Assembly (NCBI GenBank): GCA_031772625.1
Contig: CM062814.1
Location: 364,533,750-364,597,749 of the forward strand
Length of the DNA stretch: 64,000 nt
Direction of reading: 5' to 3'
From: Pinus tabuliformis
Taxonomy: Eukaryota > Streptophyta > Pinopsida > Pinales > Pinaceae
The notes below the pieces were generated by a model. The model saw nothing but the letters and a program-made list of their open reading frames with translations. It was not told where the DNA came from and did no database searches. Below are positions 25,880 through 38,222 of this stretch, in pieces; position 1 is the first letter of the stretch, and every line of letters starts with the position of its first letter. Made by a program: the position numbers and the translations under genes.

Positions 25880-26270
25880 CATTGGTATTGGGTGGGCTCT
25901 GGAGTTTCCGTTTGTAAACATTTTTTTTCCCAAATGCGAGAGTGTGTAAGATGTACGCTCGTGGACTGTGATGATTGTAGTTTATTTTGGTAGTGTAGAC
26001 AGAGCATGTGATGTGTTTGCAAAGCATCAGCAAGATGTGGTGTCTTGGACTGTGATGACCGTAGCCTATACGTAGAGTGGGCAGGAAGAACAAGACCTGA
26101 CAAATTTTATCCCGCCTGCACCAATTCAACAACCTTGGAAAGAGGCATGTTAGTAGAGAACGCTCTTATAAACAAGTATGCCAAAGGTGGGGTAAAACAG
26201 CTATATCATACAATATATTTGGCATAAATATGCGTCAACGGGACATAGTAACTTGGGCCTTGTATAGAGC
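25880..26270 (+). pseudogene. pentatricopeptide repeat (PPR) gene fragment
   Basis: Pieces of two or three PPR motifs are readable with stops and frame changes. One reads '...SVDRACDVFAKHQQDVVSWT' near 25990-26060. Another reads 'NALINKYAKGGV', followed by 'MRQRDIVTWA' at about 26155-26255. The strings 'DVVSWT', 'LIN.YAK.G' and 'QRDIVTW' are typical of plant PLS-class PPR proteins that bind organelle RNA. This copy is broken and cannot make a repeat protein. It lies directly upstream of the duplicated laccase 3' end, so the two unrelated gene pieces were joined in one rearranged block. Confidence 0.7.
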
Positions 26271-26532
26271 AGCGGCTCCTACTCTTGGCCGACGTTTCTT
26301 ACATCCAGTGGATGGCCTAAAGAAACCAAATCTACATCTACGTCTGGTAAACCAAGGAATAACAACTACAAATTTATTACCGGAAGAACTCTCTCAACAA
26401 CAACAAGTATTAAATATCCGTGCTCACTGTCATACCTCAAGAACAAGTATTAAATATATATACTATATATATATATATATAAACTCATTTGTTCTTCAAT
26501 TTGATAATTATCATACCAAAATTTATTCCCAG

Positions 26533-26663
26533 GAGTATGGTTTGTGCACTGCCATTTAAACGACCGTTTATCGTGGGGATTGAATATGGTGTTCCTTGTG
26601 AAGAACGGTTGCGGTCCTTTGCCAAGATTGGAGTCTCCCCTGCAGACCTTCCCTAAGTGCTAG
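26533..26663 (+). pseudogene. duplicated last exon of laccase
   Basis: The exon has the same length (131 bp) as exon 6 of the laccase at 11485-11615. It is preceded by an intact AG acceptor and intron-like sequence ('actcatttg.tcttcaatttga') and ends in the same 'AAG TGC TAG'. It encodes L4, but HCHLDDH has become HCHLNDR, so the last copper-ligand His is lost. Compensating small indels change residues near the C-terminus. No upstream laccase exons are seen. Homology continues into the 3' flank to about 27.1 kb. A (TA)n run lies in the intron copy at about 26458-26480. Confidence 0.9.
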
Positions 26664-27150
26664 AAAGAGAAGGAAATATCAGAATACTTCACTAGTCTCG
26701 ATTTAAAATCTACGGTCATTAGTGGTGTAGTTAAAATAAGCCACAAACATGAAGGCGAACTCTTTTTTATTCGTGGGATTGCTAACGGTACATATATAGG
26801 CTAGGATTGTCTTCTCTTCCTGTAAGGACTGTCATTTTGGATATTGAATTCACGTTAGGTTTTATTAAATAATTTTTTATATGGAAGAGATTTTTGTTAT
26901 ATAAAATTTTAATGAGAATTTTTGGAAAATGGGTAATTTTTAAATATTATAAATTCATTAATTAGAGAAACAAATTATTCAGGTCACTATAATAACATCT
27001 AAGAAAAATACTTTTGACACACAAATTTAAATAACAAATTTTATATTAACACTCACTTTAAAATTTATAATAATAACTAATCAAACTTAATATTTATAAT
27101 AATAATTAATCAAATTGTATTTTATTTCCCTTATGTTTTCGTAGAACGAG

Positions 27151-27327
27151 AAAATTCAAACATGAATTAAACCATCTTAATTTTTTAATATAACTTTTCA
27201 GTATTATAGAAAATTCAAACATGAATGAAACCATCTTAATTTTTTAATAAAACTTTTCACTATTATAGAAAATTCAAACATGGATGAAACCATCTTAATT
27301 TTTTAATAAAACTTTTCAGTACTAATT
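27151..27327. repeat. three tandem copies of a 59-bp unit
   Basis: Units 27151-27209, 27210-27268 and 27269-27327 each begin 'aaaattcaaacatg(a/g)at' and contain 'aaccatcttaattttttaat'. They are nearly identical. The unit lies at the far edge of the segment shared with the laccase 3' flank. Confidence 0.92.
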
Positions 27328-27959
27328 ATCGTATATCTAATTTATTTATTTCGATTCACTATTAGATATTTGTGAAAATAAAATATTTATATGCTTTATT
27401 ATTATATATTCTTAAGTGAATTTTATATTTTAATTTTGAAATATTATATTAAATTTTGAATACCCTTTAACTACTCTAAGTTAGAAAATTTGTTTGACAT
27501 TTCGAAATTCGTTCTCGTGCTTCGGTTACATAATTTTTATTTTAAGAAGATTTCAACGATTCAGATGTGAATTTTAATTTTTAATTACAAAATTTAAATA
27601 TCAGGATATTTTTTAATTTTATATATATATATTAATTATTTATTTTATTGTAAATTTATTTTAATTGGTGAATGTTATATTAAATTATATTTTTCATTTT
27701 TTTCAAAATTTTAATATATTTAACTGTAATTTATTTAATAGATGAAATGATTTTTTGGTTATTTTTCTATTTAACTTGAACTAAAATCTGGTAGATATGT
27801 TTAAAACCTAAGTTTAAGTTGTTTAATCTTTAGAATTAGAGTGTCTTAAGAGTTTTGATGATGCTAAATTCATGCACACATTCAAAAATGTACTTTAAAC
27901 ATTTTAATCACAATCTTGCTTAAAATTGTATCGTCAAATTCTAGTGAAAAAATTCATTT

Positions 27960-29034
27960 ATAGATTGGTTGAACCCCAAAATCTCTCTTTCATCCAATCA
28001 CCCTGCACCATATTCCAAGCATGAATATGGGATCATAAGGGTTAAACCAACATAGAACCAACTAGGGATTCTACAGGCCAAACCACCTCAACACTCAAGC
28101 ACAGTGATCTCACCTATCTGGTCCAGAAATAACTAACATAAACCAAATTTGTCTCTATCCAAGTTGTCTAGGGCTCAAGAACTAGTAACTCAACGACAAC
28201 CTCCATCGAACCTGAGCTATTTTACGGCTCCATATAATTTTCCCCAACCCATAGGCTCTAGGTCCTAGTAACTCAAGCCACAGGCTCTAGGGAGCCCAAC
28301 TTGTTTCATAGCTCCAAAGAATTTGTTCCAACCTATAACCATAGGAAACCATATAGAACCAATCAGAAAAAAAAATGGGGAACCCACTACACCATTGTTA
28401 TTTAGGTAGTGGAAAGGAAAGGTTGAAGTCACAGTCACTCTAGGAAAGTCTCCATGCTAATGACAACACATAACCAAGGAATGACATGCATACACCATGC
28501 ATCTGAAAACAAGCAAAGAAATCACACATGAAACATTTTACCTACAATGTAAGCCTATTGTAGCTATTGATCAAACTGTCTCCTTACGCTCCCTTGCTTT
28601 CCTTTGCATTCTTGCTTGTCTTCTTCCAAATCTAAGTGAATGCTAGAGTGCTCCAAGAATACTTTAAGTGTGCTACAACGTATAAGAGAGAGAATGAAAC
28701 GAGAGAGCCAAAATTGAACTAACAAAAGTTGTGAACTGATTCTTTAATGCCTTTTTACTATTGATGTCTTATTTTTCTTTATTTTCCTTCATTTTTTCCT
28801 CTAATTCCCCTTGCATGCAAATGTGTGTCTCTTCGCCTTCCTTTTCTCCTATTCTTATTTATTTTAATAATTAAATGCCATTTATTGCCTCTTCGCCTTT
28901 TCAAATTTCCATAGCCATTATTAAACCACAAGTGATGCCCACTATAATGTTTTCCCAACATTCAACTTGGAATACATGTCCCATGACCTTGGTTTATTTT
29001 TATTTACATGGAAAATCAACAAGGGACTATCACA
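27960..29034 (-). repeat. Ty3/gypsy LTR, copy 1
   Basis: It matches, piece by piece, the LTR split at 31041-31207, 37432-37997 and 59216-59529 ('catattccaagcatgaat.tgggatc', 'ctctatccaag', 'aattattgcctctt', 'aacattcaacttg'). The right end is placed at 'ctatcaca' (29034), which on the minus strand gives an LTR start TGTGATAG next to the purine tract. The left end is not sharply defined. It is followed by integrase sequence, so it is the 3' LTR of a minus-strand element. Confidence 0.75.
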
Positions 29035-29299
29035 AACCCCTCCGCATTGGAAGAATGTTGTCCACAATGTTCAATGAGGCTTATAACCAATAAAACATGT
29101 CTCCAAGGGATCTTTATAACATAGCTTGATGCAACATTTACATCATACCAAACTGTTGAAACCATAAACACCATATTGGTTATTGGAGATTTATAACACA
29201 ACTCAATGCAGTATTTATAACATACTTCTTATTGGAGCTTCATAACATAGCTCATTATAGTATTTACAATACACATATGCATATATCAATATGAACCAA

Positions 29300-30290
29300 A
29301 CACATTTGCTCAAACAACAAATAAATAAGGATACAAAGCCCACATCTGATCAACCATCTTCCATGTAGCTTCATCGGGCCCAAAGTGCTTCCACTACACT
29401 TTAACTTGCTCCATTGCTCAATTATGGAGCATGAGCTATTTTCACTGCAAAATGCACTATGGATTTTCCCAGAATTCTCCCTCTGGCTCCACCTGTAATT
29501 TAGACCAATGAATCACAGGATCAACATCCTGGACATATCTCTTAAGAATTGAAACATGAAAGCATCATGGACTTTCATTGTTCACGGCATTGCAAGTTAG
29601 TAGGCCACTATTCCAACCCTCTTAAAGATATCAAAAAGCTAACAATATCGAGGTACTACCATGGCACATGATCTAATCCTCAAGGAGCTCCTCTTGGGCT
29701 TGATGCGCAAGTACTCATGCTCTCCAACCTAAAACTCCTTGAATACTCTATGTTGATTTGCATAACTCTTCTACCTGTCTTGTGATAACTTTAAATTCTT
29801 CTTAATGACCTACATATCCTATTCCATCTCACCAACATATTTGGTCCAATAAACACTCTATTCATTGGATCACTTCGGCTGATAGGAGTAATACAAATCC
29901 GCCCGTGGAGAGCCTCAAATGGACTCATCCTCAAGGATTCTTGATACCCTTTATTATATGACAAATATACCAGCGGAAGATACTCCTCCCACTTCCTCTA
30001 CTGATGCATGACATACATCCTCAACATGTCCTCAAGGATCCTGATAACCCTCTCTATCTGTCCATCAGTTTGTAAATTAAAAGTCACACTCGAAGGTAAC
30101 TTTATCCCTAATGCTGCAAACAACTCCTTTCTAAACCTGCAAGTGAAATTGGCATCTCTGTTCGATATCATCTTTTTGGGAACACCATGCAAACTCATTT
30201 TGCCACCCCTCCCATATTTAGCCATTTTTCACCGCCTTGTGAGGGGTAACATGAGACAAAGATTTACTCTGACATGAGATGGCCTCCTAG
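29300..30290 (-). pseudogene. Ty3/gypsy integrase C-terminal fragment, copy 1
   Basis: Minus-strand reading. The integrase core is at about 30225-29998 ('HGVPKKMISNRDANFTCRFR', 'QTDGQIERVIRILEDMLRMY'). The C-terminal part and 3' leader run down to 29.3 kb ('cttcatcgggcccaaagtgcttcc' is shared with 59.85 kb). The core motif keeps the family pattern but is flanked by stops. The remaining pol (RT, RNase H) is missing: at about 30.29 kb the sequence passes into unrelated DNA. This is a truncated element. Confidence 0.85.
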
Positions 30291-31040
30291 CTCCTGTTAA
30301 GGAAGTGCAACCTAAAATTGACCACTCACTGAAAACTCACAACATTCCCCAAGGCTGCATGGACACTCAAGGGCCAAAGAACCACCCCAAGTGACCAAAC
30401 CCTGAGTTGGGGCTCCTTCTCATACAACTTAACCGCCAACCCATGCATGAAAAGGCCACCATGTGGTTGAAGGTCTACAACCGCACTCACAAGCTTCCCT
30501 AGAAGTTGTTGTGACCCAAATTGTCAAGTTCAAGGGGTGTGGTCCCCATATCTGAGCCTCAATTCTAGGTTAGCCTCTAGACCACTGCCTAGCACTTATT
30601 GAAACTTGGTAGAATCATTAATGACATGAAAACAAGGCTAAACATAAAAAATTTAACATAGAAATTGATTTAGACTACCTAGAACATAACAGACAATTTT
30701 CCAAACACATGGAAAACATTTAAGCTATAGGTCATCACTTCATATTTGATCATAAAATTCTTAGATTAAACTGAAAAATCACCAAGAAGACCCTATACCC
30801 TCTCCACATAGTTGCAACAACACTTATTAGTCCATACATTCATCAACTGATTAATAGCTAAACAATTCATGACAAGAGCTCTAGAAGATACACATCATAT
30901 TGACAACATATAACCAGAAAATAACCAACATATAAACCATGGAAGCCTAGCCATAATATCACCAATATATTGCCAACAAATATAGATGAATCATAATAGA
31001 AGAATAACTCTTTTTAAAATATGAAGATACCAACCAAGTC
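30291..31040. other. unassigned sequence between two gypsy copies
   Basis: No gene seen. It may include the low-coordinate end of gypsy LTR copy 2, but the boundary could not be fixed because copy 1 does not align here. Confidence 0.4.
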
Positions 31041-31207
31041 GGGGACTTCCATGAACCACCTGACCATAGATTGGGCTAAAACAAATCTCTCTCTCAGTCT
31101 CAGCCCCATGTCATATTCCAAGCATGAATGTGGGATCTCATGGAATAAACCAAACATAAACCAAATCAGGGATTCTAGAGGAAAAACCATGTCAACCCTC
31201 AACTAAT
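31041..31207 (-). repeat. Ty3/gypsy LTR copy 2, first piece
   Basis: Aligns with 27.96-28.12 kb ('atattccaagcatgaatgtggg'-like segment). It is interrupted at 31207 by the copia insertion; its last five bases, CTAAT, are the target site. Confidence 0.75.
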
Positions 31208-31656
31208 TGTCACGATATTCTGACACATATGAAATAGTTAAGTATAACTTGGTCTAGTGTAGAGGTAGGTAAAGTGTGTTTCTTTACTATATACTTTTGT
31301 AACCTACAATCCAACGTTCACGATATGTTCTAGACGTGAAGTGATCCGACGGTTCATTCTCTCATTGGTATTACCGACGCTTGATCTGTGGCTTAACACC
31401 CGATTGGTCCATGATCTCTATTTAAAGAGCATGGAAGGTCATTTTTAGGTTAACCATTCATGAGAGAAGCTTATGCAAATTTTCATTCTTTTATTAAAAA
31501 ATTGCCTGAAATGGTCGCATTGGCTCAGGCCGTGGATTGTTTCCCTCTTTGAGGGTTTTAACCAGGTCAACAATACTGGTGTATTGATCTGTGATCTGTT
31601 TGTGAGCAGTGTCCTTTGGTGTTCTATCTAAGGAACTTACCTTGTAAATTCCTACA
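31208..31656 (+). repeat. copia 5' LTR
   Basis: 449 bp, TGTCAC...CCTACA. It contains 'tctatttaaagagcatgga', a TATA-like context with possible transcription start downstream. The same segment is kept in the 3' LTR. Confidence 0.95.
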
Positions 31657-32774
31657 TGATATCAGACCCAAGTTGACGGCCACATTCGTTGGTGATCCAA
31701 ATGTAAAGCCGATAGAACTGCATCTGATTGTCGTTTCCTAGATCTACTATTTCTAACTACTTTTGGGCTAAGAGGATTTCTCTATTGTGTTAGGAGCATC
31801 TGTTCCAGTGAAGAACCCTTTCGTTTCATGCGAAAAGGTTTCCGATATCCCTAACTACATCATTTTTAAGATCTGGAGGTATACAATGTTTATTTGCAGT
31901 TTCTAGTTATTTTCTCTCTGTTTATTTCGGTTTATTTATCTCTTTGTTTTTTATTATCGAATCTACACCTTTCATTTTTCTGTATTCTCTTTGCCCCACA
32001 ACTCTGTGCGATCTGGGTAAATCAGAAACAAAAAGGAATTTTTTTTCTCATGCGTATGCTCTTTTCTGCCGCGCCTTAGTGTGATCTCGGAAAATCAGAA
32101 ACATTGCGGAAAATTGTTAGTTTCTGGGTAAAGCTAACTTCAAACCATAAGGTTTTTTTTTTTTTTTTTGGTATGTCCATTTTGGGTTTTATGGTTTTTG
32201 TTTTGTAGGCAAAAAAGAGTTTTCTCATGTAAGCACACACCCCAAAGCTTTGGTGACTAAAAAAAAAAACTGCTTCCTCTTTTCCAAAAATTACTAACCT
32301 TTTAAACTAGCTCTCTTGGTCCAAAGTTACTTAATGAGAATAGAGGTCTTGAGTTCAAGTCTTTCCTTTTGTTGAGTTACTTTTTCAAAAAATGCATTTA
32401 ACTTGTGTCTTAAAGTTACTTAATGTAAAAGTGTTCTCACCCATTATAAAAAGTGAGTCACTTATAATTCTAAAGTCTCTTCATCTTTTATTTAAGTTAC
32501 AATTTAGTGGGTAGATCATAAAGTACCATTGTAAAAGTGACTTTCACTTATCTATAAAAGTGAGTCACATGATTTTTTTTTAAAGTGAGCTAATTAGATT
32601 AAGTTTGGAAAGTGGGTGGATTTTTTTTATATAACATTATCATTCATTTCCGCACATTCACACACTTCGTCGGCATCTTCAACAAGTTTTCTTCAAAAAG
32701 CCATAACGTCTTCATCCGTAAAACATTTTTAGAGTAGTTTTTTTTAATTAGCCTAATTTTTCAAGATCTTTCCA
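31657..32774 (+). other. copia leader, non-coding
   Basis: Leader between 5' LTR and gag with poly-T tracts near 32155-32172 and 32270. The first bases 'tgatatcagaccc' resemble a mutated Met-tRNA primer site (TGGTATCAGAGCC). No gene seen. Confidence 0.6.
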
Positions 32775-35700
32775 TTGCAACACTTAGTTTTAGCATCTAT
32801 AGCTGCAATTTCTGTTAAAAGGGAAAGTCCATGCCAAGTTATTCTTGACAGCACCAACTACTTCCAATGGTGGTCCTACATTGTGGATTTACATAGAAGT
32901 AAAGGTCTTTACAGAATAGCCTCAGGCCAAGAAACTAAACCAAAAGATGAAGATAAGGCAGCCAAATGGGAAAATACGTAATATCAAGCACGTGGGTTGA
33001 TAGGGATGTATATTTCTTGAGACCTTAGATTCCATATTGCAGAACTTGATACTCCTAATAAAGCAATGAAATAGATCAATAAATTTTTTAGAATTAAAAA
33101 TGAATTTAGAGCCCATCAACTCGAAAATGAGTTGCTTACATTGGACCCCAATAATTTTTTTTCCATTGAAGTTTTTTTTTCCAAGTTCAAGACCCTTAGA
33201 CTTCTCTTGGAAGGTGTTAAGGTTAAGAAAGAAGATGGTAACCTTATCTATTCCTTTCTTACTAAGTTGGGACAAGCCTACTCTGTGTTTGTTTCCACCT
33301 TCCATTTTACAAGAGAAGCCTTAATTTCTCAAGGACAAGACTACAAATCCCCCTATTTTGATGCCTTTTGTGATTCTTTAATAAGAGAACAAGAAAAACT
33401 CTTACACCTTGGTCTTCTTAATCTTGGAAACTCTTCTAAGAAAGCCTTAGCCGCCCAGCAGCAACCAAATTCAAAGAATCCTAAGAAGTTGTATCCTAAA
33501 AAGAATGGTCCTAAACCAAACAAGGGTCCTAAGCAATTTCAGTCTCAAAATGAAAAATCATTTCAACAAAATGATAAGGAAAATAAAAACAAAGGGAAGA
33601 AGACTGATAGACATTGCCACTTTTGTAATCAAGATGGCCAATTAGAATCCAAATGCTTTAAGAAGATGGAATCCTTGGAAGAAGCAATGAATAAGCATAA
33701 CATCTATTTGGAGCACTCTTGTACTTAAACTTCATCTTCAGAAATAGCACTTTCTACATGTGGTTGTCAACCATCTCGATCTGGTTATGAACTAAATGTA
33801 TCTTCTTCTTCTCATTCTCATGAGTGGCTCATTAATTATGGAGCTTCTTATCATATGGCCAAAAACAAAGCCATGTTTTCTTCTTTAAATGATTGTAACA
33901 CCAAAAACATATATGTTGGTGATGATAGATCTCTTTGTGTTGTAGGCACTGGAACTGTTCATCTAGACATTGGCAAATTTAATAATGTATTATGTGTTCC
34001 AAGCTTATCCTGTAACCTTCTATCTGTATATCAGATAACTCATTCAGGTGAATGTAAAATCGTTGAATTTTCACCTCACGATGTTGTAATTAAGGATCTA
34101 ACAGATCCTAGACAGATTTTAGCTACTGGCATTGTTGATGATTCTACAAGGTTGTATAAGTTTAACAACTTTGGGTCATAAAATCTTTCCTTAGTATTTG
34201 TTGCTCATAATGATGAAGTGAGCAAAATTTGGAATGAGTGATTTGGTCACTTAAACTATCGCTCCCTTCAGAATCTATGTAAAGAAAATATGGTGATAGG
34301 TCTTCCAATGGTATCTTGCAGAGATGGTGTTTGTTCTGGATGTGTACTCAGAAAATATCATTGGGATAGTTTTGAAAAACGTGCCTCTTGGCACGCCTTA
34401 GCCCCTTAACAACTTGTGCATAGTGATTTATGTGGTCCACTTCCAGTTGTTTCATTCTCTAGCTACAAGTATTTATTAACTTTCATTGATGATTTCTCCA
34501 GACGCACTTGGGTATACTTCTTAAAACTCAAGAGTGAATTATTTAACATGTTCTTGGCCTTTAAGGCCTTTGTTGAAAAACAATCTAGACATCAAATTCG
34601 TAAGCTAAGATCTAATAATGGCAGAGAATATGTTAACAACAAATTCATCAACTTTTGCACTAAGAATGGAATTCAAATGCAACATATTGTTCCATATACT
34701 CCACAACGAAATGGTGTAGCTGAAAGGAAGAATCGCACCTTAAAGGAAATGGCTAATTGTATGCTTCAATCTAAAGGACTTAGTCTTAATTTTTGGGTAG
34801 AAGCAATTAACTGTACAAATTACATAATAAATCACACTGCTACTAAGGTTTTAAATAATATCACTCCAGAAAAAGCATGGAGCTCAATTAAACTAGATGT
34901 AAGTCACTTTCGTGTTTTTAGAAGTGAAGCATGGGCCCATGTTCCAGATGAGAAACATAATGCTTTAGAACCTAAGAGTGAAAAATGTCTTTTTGTTGGA
35001 TATTCTAAAGATGTCAAAGGATATGTACTTATTCCACTTAAGTCCAAAAATGTTATCATTAGAAGAGATGAAAAGTTTTCTGAAAATATATTGGCCTATG
35101 AGCCTAGTTCGGCGGATGTGCCACCTCTCTCTATCCCTTCTACTTCTAAAAATATTTCTTCTTCAGATGATGACAACGAGGATGACAATCTTCCCCCACC
35201 TTCTCAGGATCCTCCTTCAGCTCCTCAGCTTCCAAAATGGGTTCATGCTACTCAGGATGTAGAAGGTGCTCTTGTCGGTGATCTTACAGATCAACGATGT
35301 ACACGTTATCAGTTTGATAGAGCCTTTTCTTTATTAGCTGAAGATTTAGAGAATTATGATCCTCGCACCTTTTTAGAAGCTTCAGGACATCGAGATTGGG
35401 ACGCAGCTATGAATGAAGAATATCATTCGTTATTGGCAAATGATACACGGGATATTGTTCCTCTACCAAAGGGACGAAAACTTGTTAGATGCAAATGGGT
35501 TTACAGAACCAAGTATGGACCAGATGGAAAAGTTTATAAACATAAAGCTTGCCTTGTTGCTAAGGGTTTTTCATAAGTAGAAGGCATTGACTATACTAAA
35601 ACCTTCTCCCCTATTGCAAAAATAAACTCTATCCGCCCTTTTCTTTCCCTTGCTACCTCTTTCAAATGGGAAGTCTATCAGATGGATGTTAAATCTGCCT

Positions 35701-36896
35701 TCTTGCATGGGGACTTGCATGAAGAAATCTATATGGAACAACCTACTGGCTTTATACAAATAGACTTCAGCCTTGTATGTTGGCTTAAGAAATCCCTTTA
35801 TGGTCTCAAGCAAGCCCCTCGAGCTTGGTATGCCAAAATGGATAGCTTTCTTTTAGAAACTAGCTTTTCTAGGTTACATTCTGACAATACTGTCTACACC
35901 AAGAAAGTGGGCAAGTTTCTTATCATTCTTGTCCTTTATGTTGATGATCTTATCCTTACTGGTAGTGATCCCAACCTTATAAACCATGTGAAGTCCAGCC
36001 TTAAAAAGAAGTTTGAAATGACAGACTTAGGACACTTGTATTATTTTCTTGGTCTTCAAGTCTTGCAATCCAAGGAAGGTATTTCCCTTTCCGAGTCTAA
36101 GTATGCAAGTGATCTTCTATGCCATTTTCACATGGAATATTGTAAGTCAGCCCCTTCTCCCTTTCAGTTTGGAGCCAAACTTTTAGTCACTTGTACTTCC
36201 CCTAAAGTTGATGCTACCTTATACCGTCAACTTGTAGGAAAACTTTTGTATCTGACCCATACTCATCCTGACCTTTCCTTTGTTGTTGGTCTTATTGCTT
36301 GGTTTATGCAAAACCCACATGAAAGTAATTAGAAAGCAGCTAAAAGAATACTTTGTTATGTTCAAGGTACATTTCAGTTTGGGATTCATTATAGTGCAGA
36401 AGCATCTCCTCTATTGGTTGGCTTCATTGATTCCGATTGGGCTGGTGAGCTTGATGATTGGAACTCTACTGCAAGTTATGTGTTCACTCTTGGTTCAGGA
36501 CCTATTACATGGGATTGCAAGAAACAAAGTGTCATCTCTCTTTCTTTAGAAGAAGCAAAGTATTGTGGTGCCGTAGAAGCTAGTAAGGAGGCCCTGTGGC
36601 TTTGTTAGATCCTGTCAAAGTTTGGCTTTCAGTAGCAGCATCCGACTACACTTTGGTGTGATAATCAAAGTGCCATTCAACTATGCAAAGGTCCAGCCCA
36701 AAATCAACGCAGAAAACACATTGAACTACACATGCACTTCATCAGAAAGCTCATCCATGACAATGTTCTTGAAGTGCAATATTGTTCAACAGATGATCAA
36801 GTTGCAGACATCTTTACAAAGGCTCTCACAGAGGCGAAGTTTACTAAAATTCGATTTATGGTTGGAGTTAAGGAAGTTGTCACTAAGGGGGGATAG
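32775..36896 (+). pseudogene. copia gag-pol polyprotein, nonsense-riddled but frame intact
   Basis: One reading frame runs without any frameshift from gag to the 3' end (stop TAG 36894-36896), broken only by about eleven nonsense codons. Examples are 32979, 33072, 33726, 34179, 34407, 35574, 36330 and 36606. The start is uncertain: the frame entry at 32775 is not an ATG. Gag spans to about 33730, with knuckle 'CHFCNQDGQLESKC' where the His is Gln. Protease near 33826 reads 'INYGAS' in place of 'DSGAS'. Integrase (about 34416-34760) keeps 'HSDLCGP' and 'NGVAERKNRTL' but has 'RSNNG', so the middle catalytic Asp is lost. RT keeps 'MDVKSAFLHG' and 'YVDDLI'. RNase H (about 36410-36800) ends 'VADIFTKAL'. 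It is inactive. Confidence 0.93.
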
Positions 36897-36977
36897 GCTC
36901 TAGTGCCTCCTTCCTTCTCCTATTGTGTCATATTTGTACATCCTTCAATCCTACCCCAAGTTGTTTTTAAGCGGGGA

Positions 36978-37426
36978 TGTTAGGATATTTCGACACATAG
37001 GAAAGAGTTAAGTATAACTTGGTCTAATGTAGAGTTACGTAAAGTGTGTTTCTTTAATATGTAATTTTGTAACTTACAATATGACGGTCATGATATGTTC
37101 TAGACATGAAGTGATCCGACGGTTCATTCTCTCCTCGATATTACCGACACTTGATCCGTGGCTTAACACTCGATTGGTCCATGATCTCTATTTAAAGAGC
37201 ATGGACAGTCATTTGTAGGTTAACCGTTCATGAGAGAAGCTTATGTAAATTTTCATTCTTTTATTAATAAATTGCATGAAGTGGCCGTGTTGTCTCAGAC
37301 CATGGACTGTTTCCCTCTTTGAGGGTTTTAGCCACGTCATCAATACCAGTGTATTGATCTGTGATCTATTTGTGAGTGGTGTCTTTTGGTGTTTTGTTTG
37401 AGGAACTTACCCTGTAAATTCCTACA
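36978..37426 (+). repeat. copia 3' LTR
   Basis: 449 bp, TGTTAG...CCTACA, preceded by the purine tract at 36969-36977 and followed by the CTAAT target duplication. Confidence 0.95.
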
Positions 37427-37431
37427 CTAAT

Positions 37432-37997
37432 GATTCCACCTCATGGTAATACATCACTCACACCAACCATTTGATCTCTATCCAAGCTATTTAGGGCTAC
37501 AGGAACTAGTACCTCAACCCATAGCATTTTAGGGCTCTAGATCATTTCTCCAACTGTCTCTAGGGACTGGTAGCTTAACCCACCAAAGGCTCCACAAAAT
37601 TTTTCCTACCCACAACCATGAGGAATTATGAGCACCAACAAAAAAACAATCAAGTGGAAAAACCAACAGCACCATGGATATCTAGGAAATGGAAAGGAAA
37701 GACTAAAATTATTGTAAAACTAGGTAATCCTCCATGCCAATGATAGTGCATAACCAAAAAACCACATGCATATACCATGCAATCGTAAATCAGTAAGGAA
37801 ATCACACATGAAACATGTTACCTATAAATTAATCTTGTTGTAATTGTTGATCCACATGTTCCCTTGTGCTTTCCCACTTTCCTTCCCTTTGTTCTCCAAA
37901 TCCAATGTATGCCAAAGTGCTCCAAGAAGCTCTAAGTGTGAAAGGGTATGAGAGAATGAGAGAATAGAGGAGAGACCCAAGCTAAAATTGATAAAAG
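37432..37997 (-). repeat. Ty3/gypsy LTR copy 2, middle piece
   Basis: Continues the LTR after the copia insertion and aligns with 28.12-28.72 kb ('atctctatccaag', 'aaccaaaaaaccacatgcat', 'gtgctccaag', 'aaaattga.aaaagtt'). It breaks off at about 37997, where pararetrovirus sequence begins, and resumes at 59216. Confidence 0.8.
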
Positions 37998-38215
37998 TTA
38001 AATAGTACCTCAAAGAGATACTCATAATATGTGGAATAATCAGTGTTTATTAGGAACATAAAGCTTATACAGACTCAATAGACTCTCCTTCTCAGATGGA
38101 CTGCTGCAACATTTAATAGTAGTATCTTAGCAAAGCATAAGAAACCTCGTAGGCTACCTAGCATACAAGAAGAATAAGACCAAAAACTTCTAAGAACAGG
38201 CTCAAGAACCTTAAA
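37998..38215 (-). repeat. quasi-LTR, outer copy at the 3' end of viral copy A
   Basis: About 218 bp, repeated at 38223-38441, 50970-51188 and 58998-59215. On the minus strand it runs from 'TTTAAGGTTCTTGAG' to 'GGTACTATT' at the host junction. It contains a TGTATAAG-type TATA motif and AATAAA. Confidence 0.9.
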
Positions 38216-38222
38216 CACCCCA

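Larger units (their letters stand above)
31208..37426 (+). mobile_element. complete Ty1/copia LTR retrotransposon, inactive
   Basis: 6,219 bp with two 449-bp LTRs (31208-31656 and 36978-37426), each TG...CA, flanked by the 5-bp duplication CTAAT (31203-31207 and 37427-37431). A primer-site-like sequence 'tgatatcagaccc' follows the 5' LTR directly. A purine tract 'aagcgggga' precedes the 3' LTR. A hand count gives about 54 differences between the LTRs, so roughly 88% identity, meaning an old insertion. The order gag-protease-integrase-RT-RNase H is copia-type. It sits inside gypsy LTR copy 2. Confidence 0.95.

Noticed and set aside
31021-31206. Short frames on both strands before the copia element
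   Set aside because: They lie within the gypsy LTR piece, which is non-coding.
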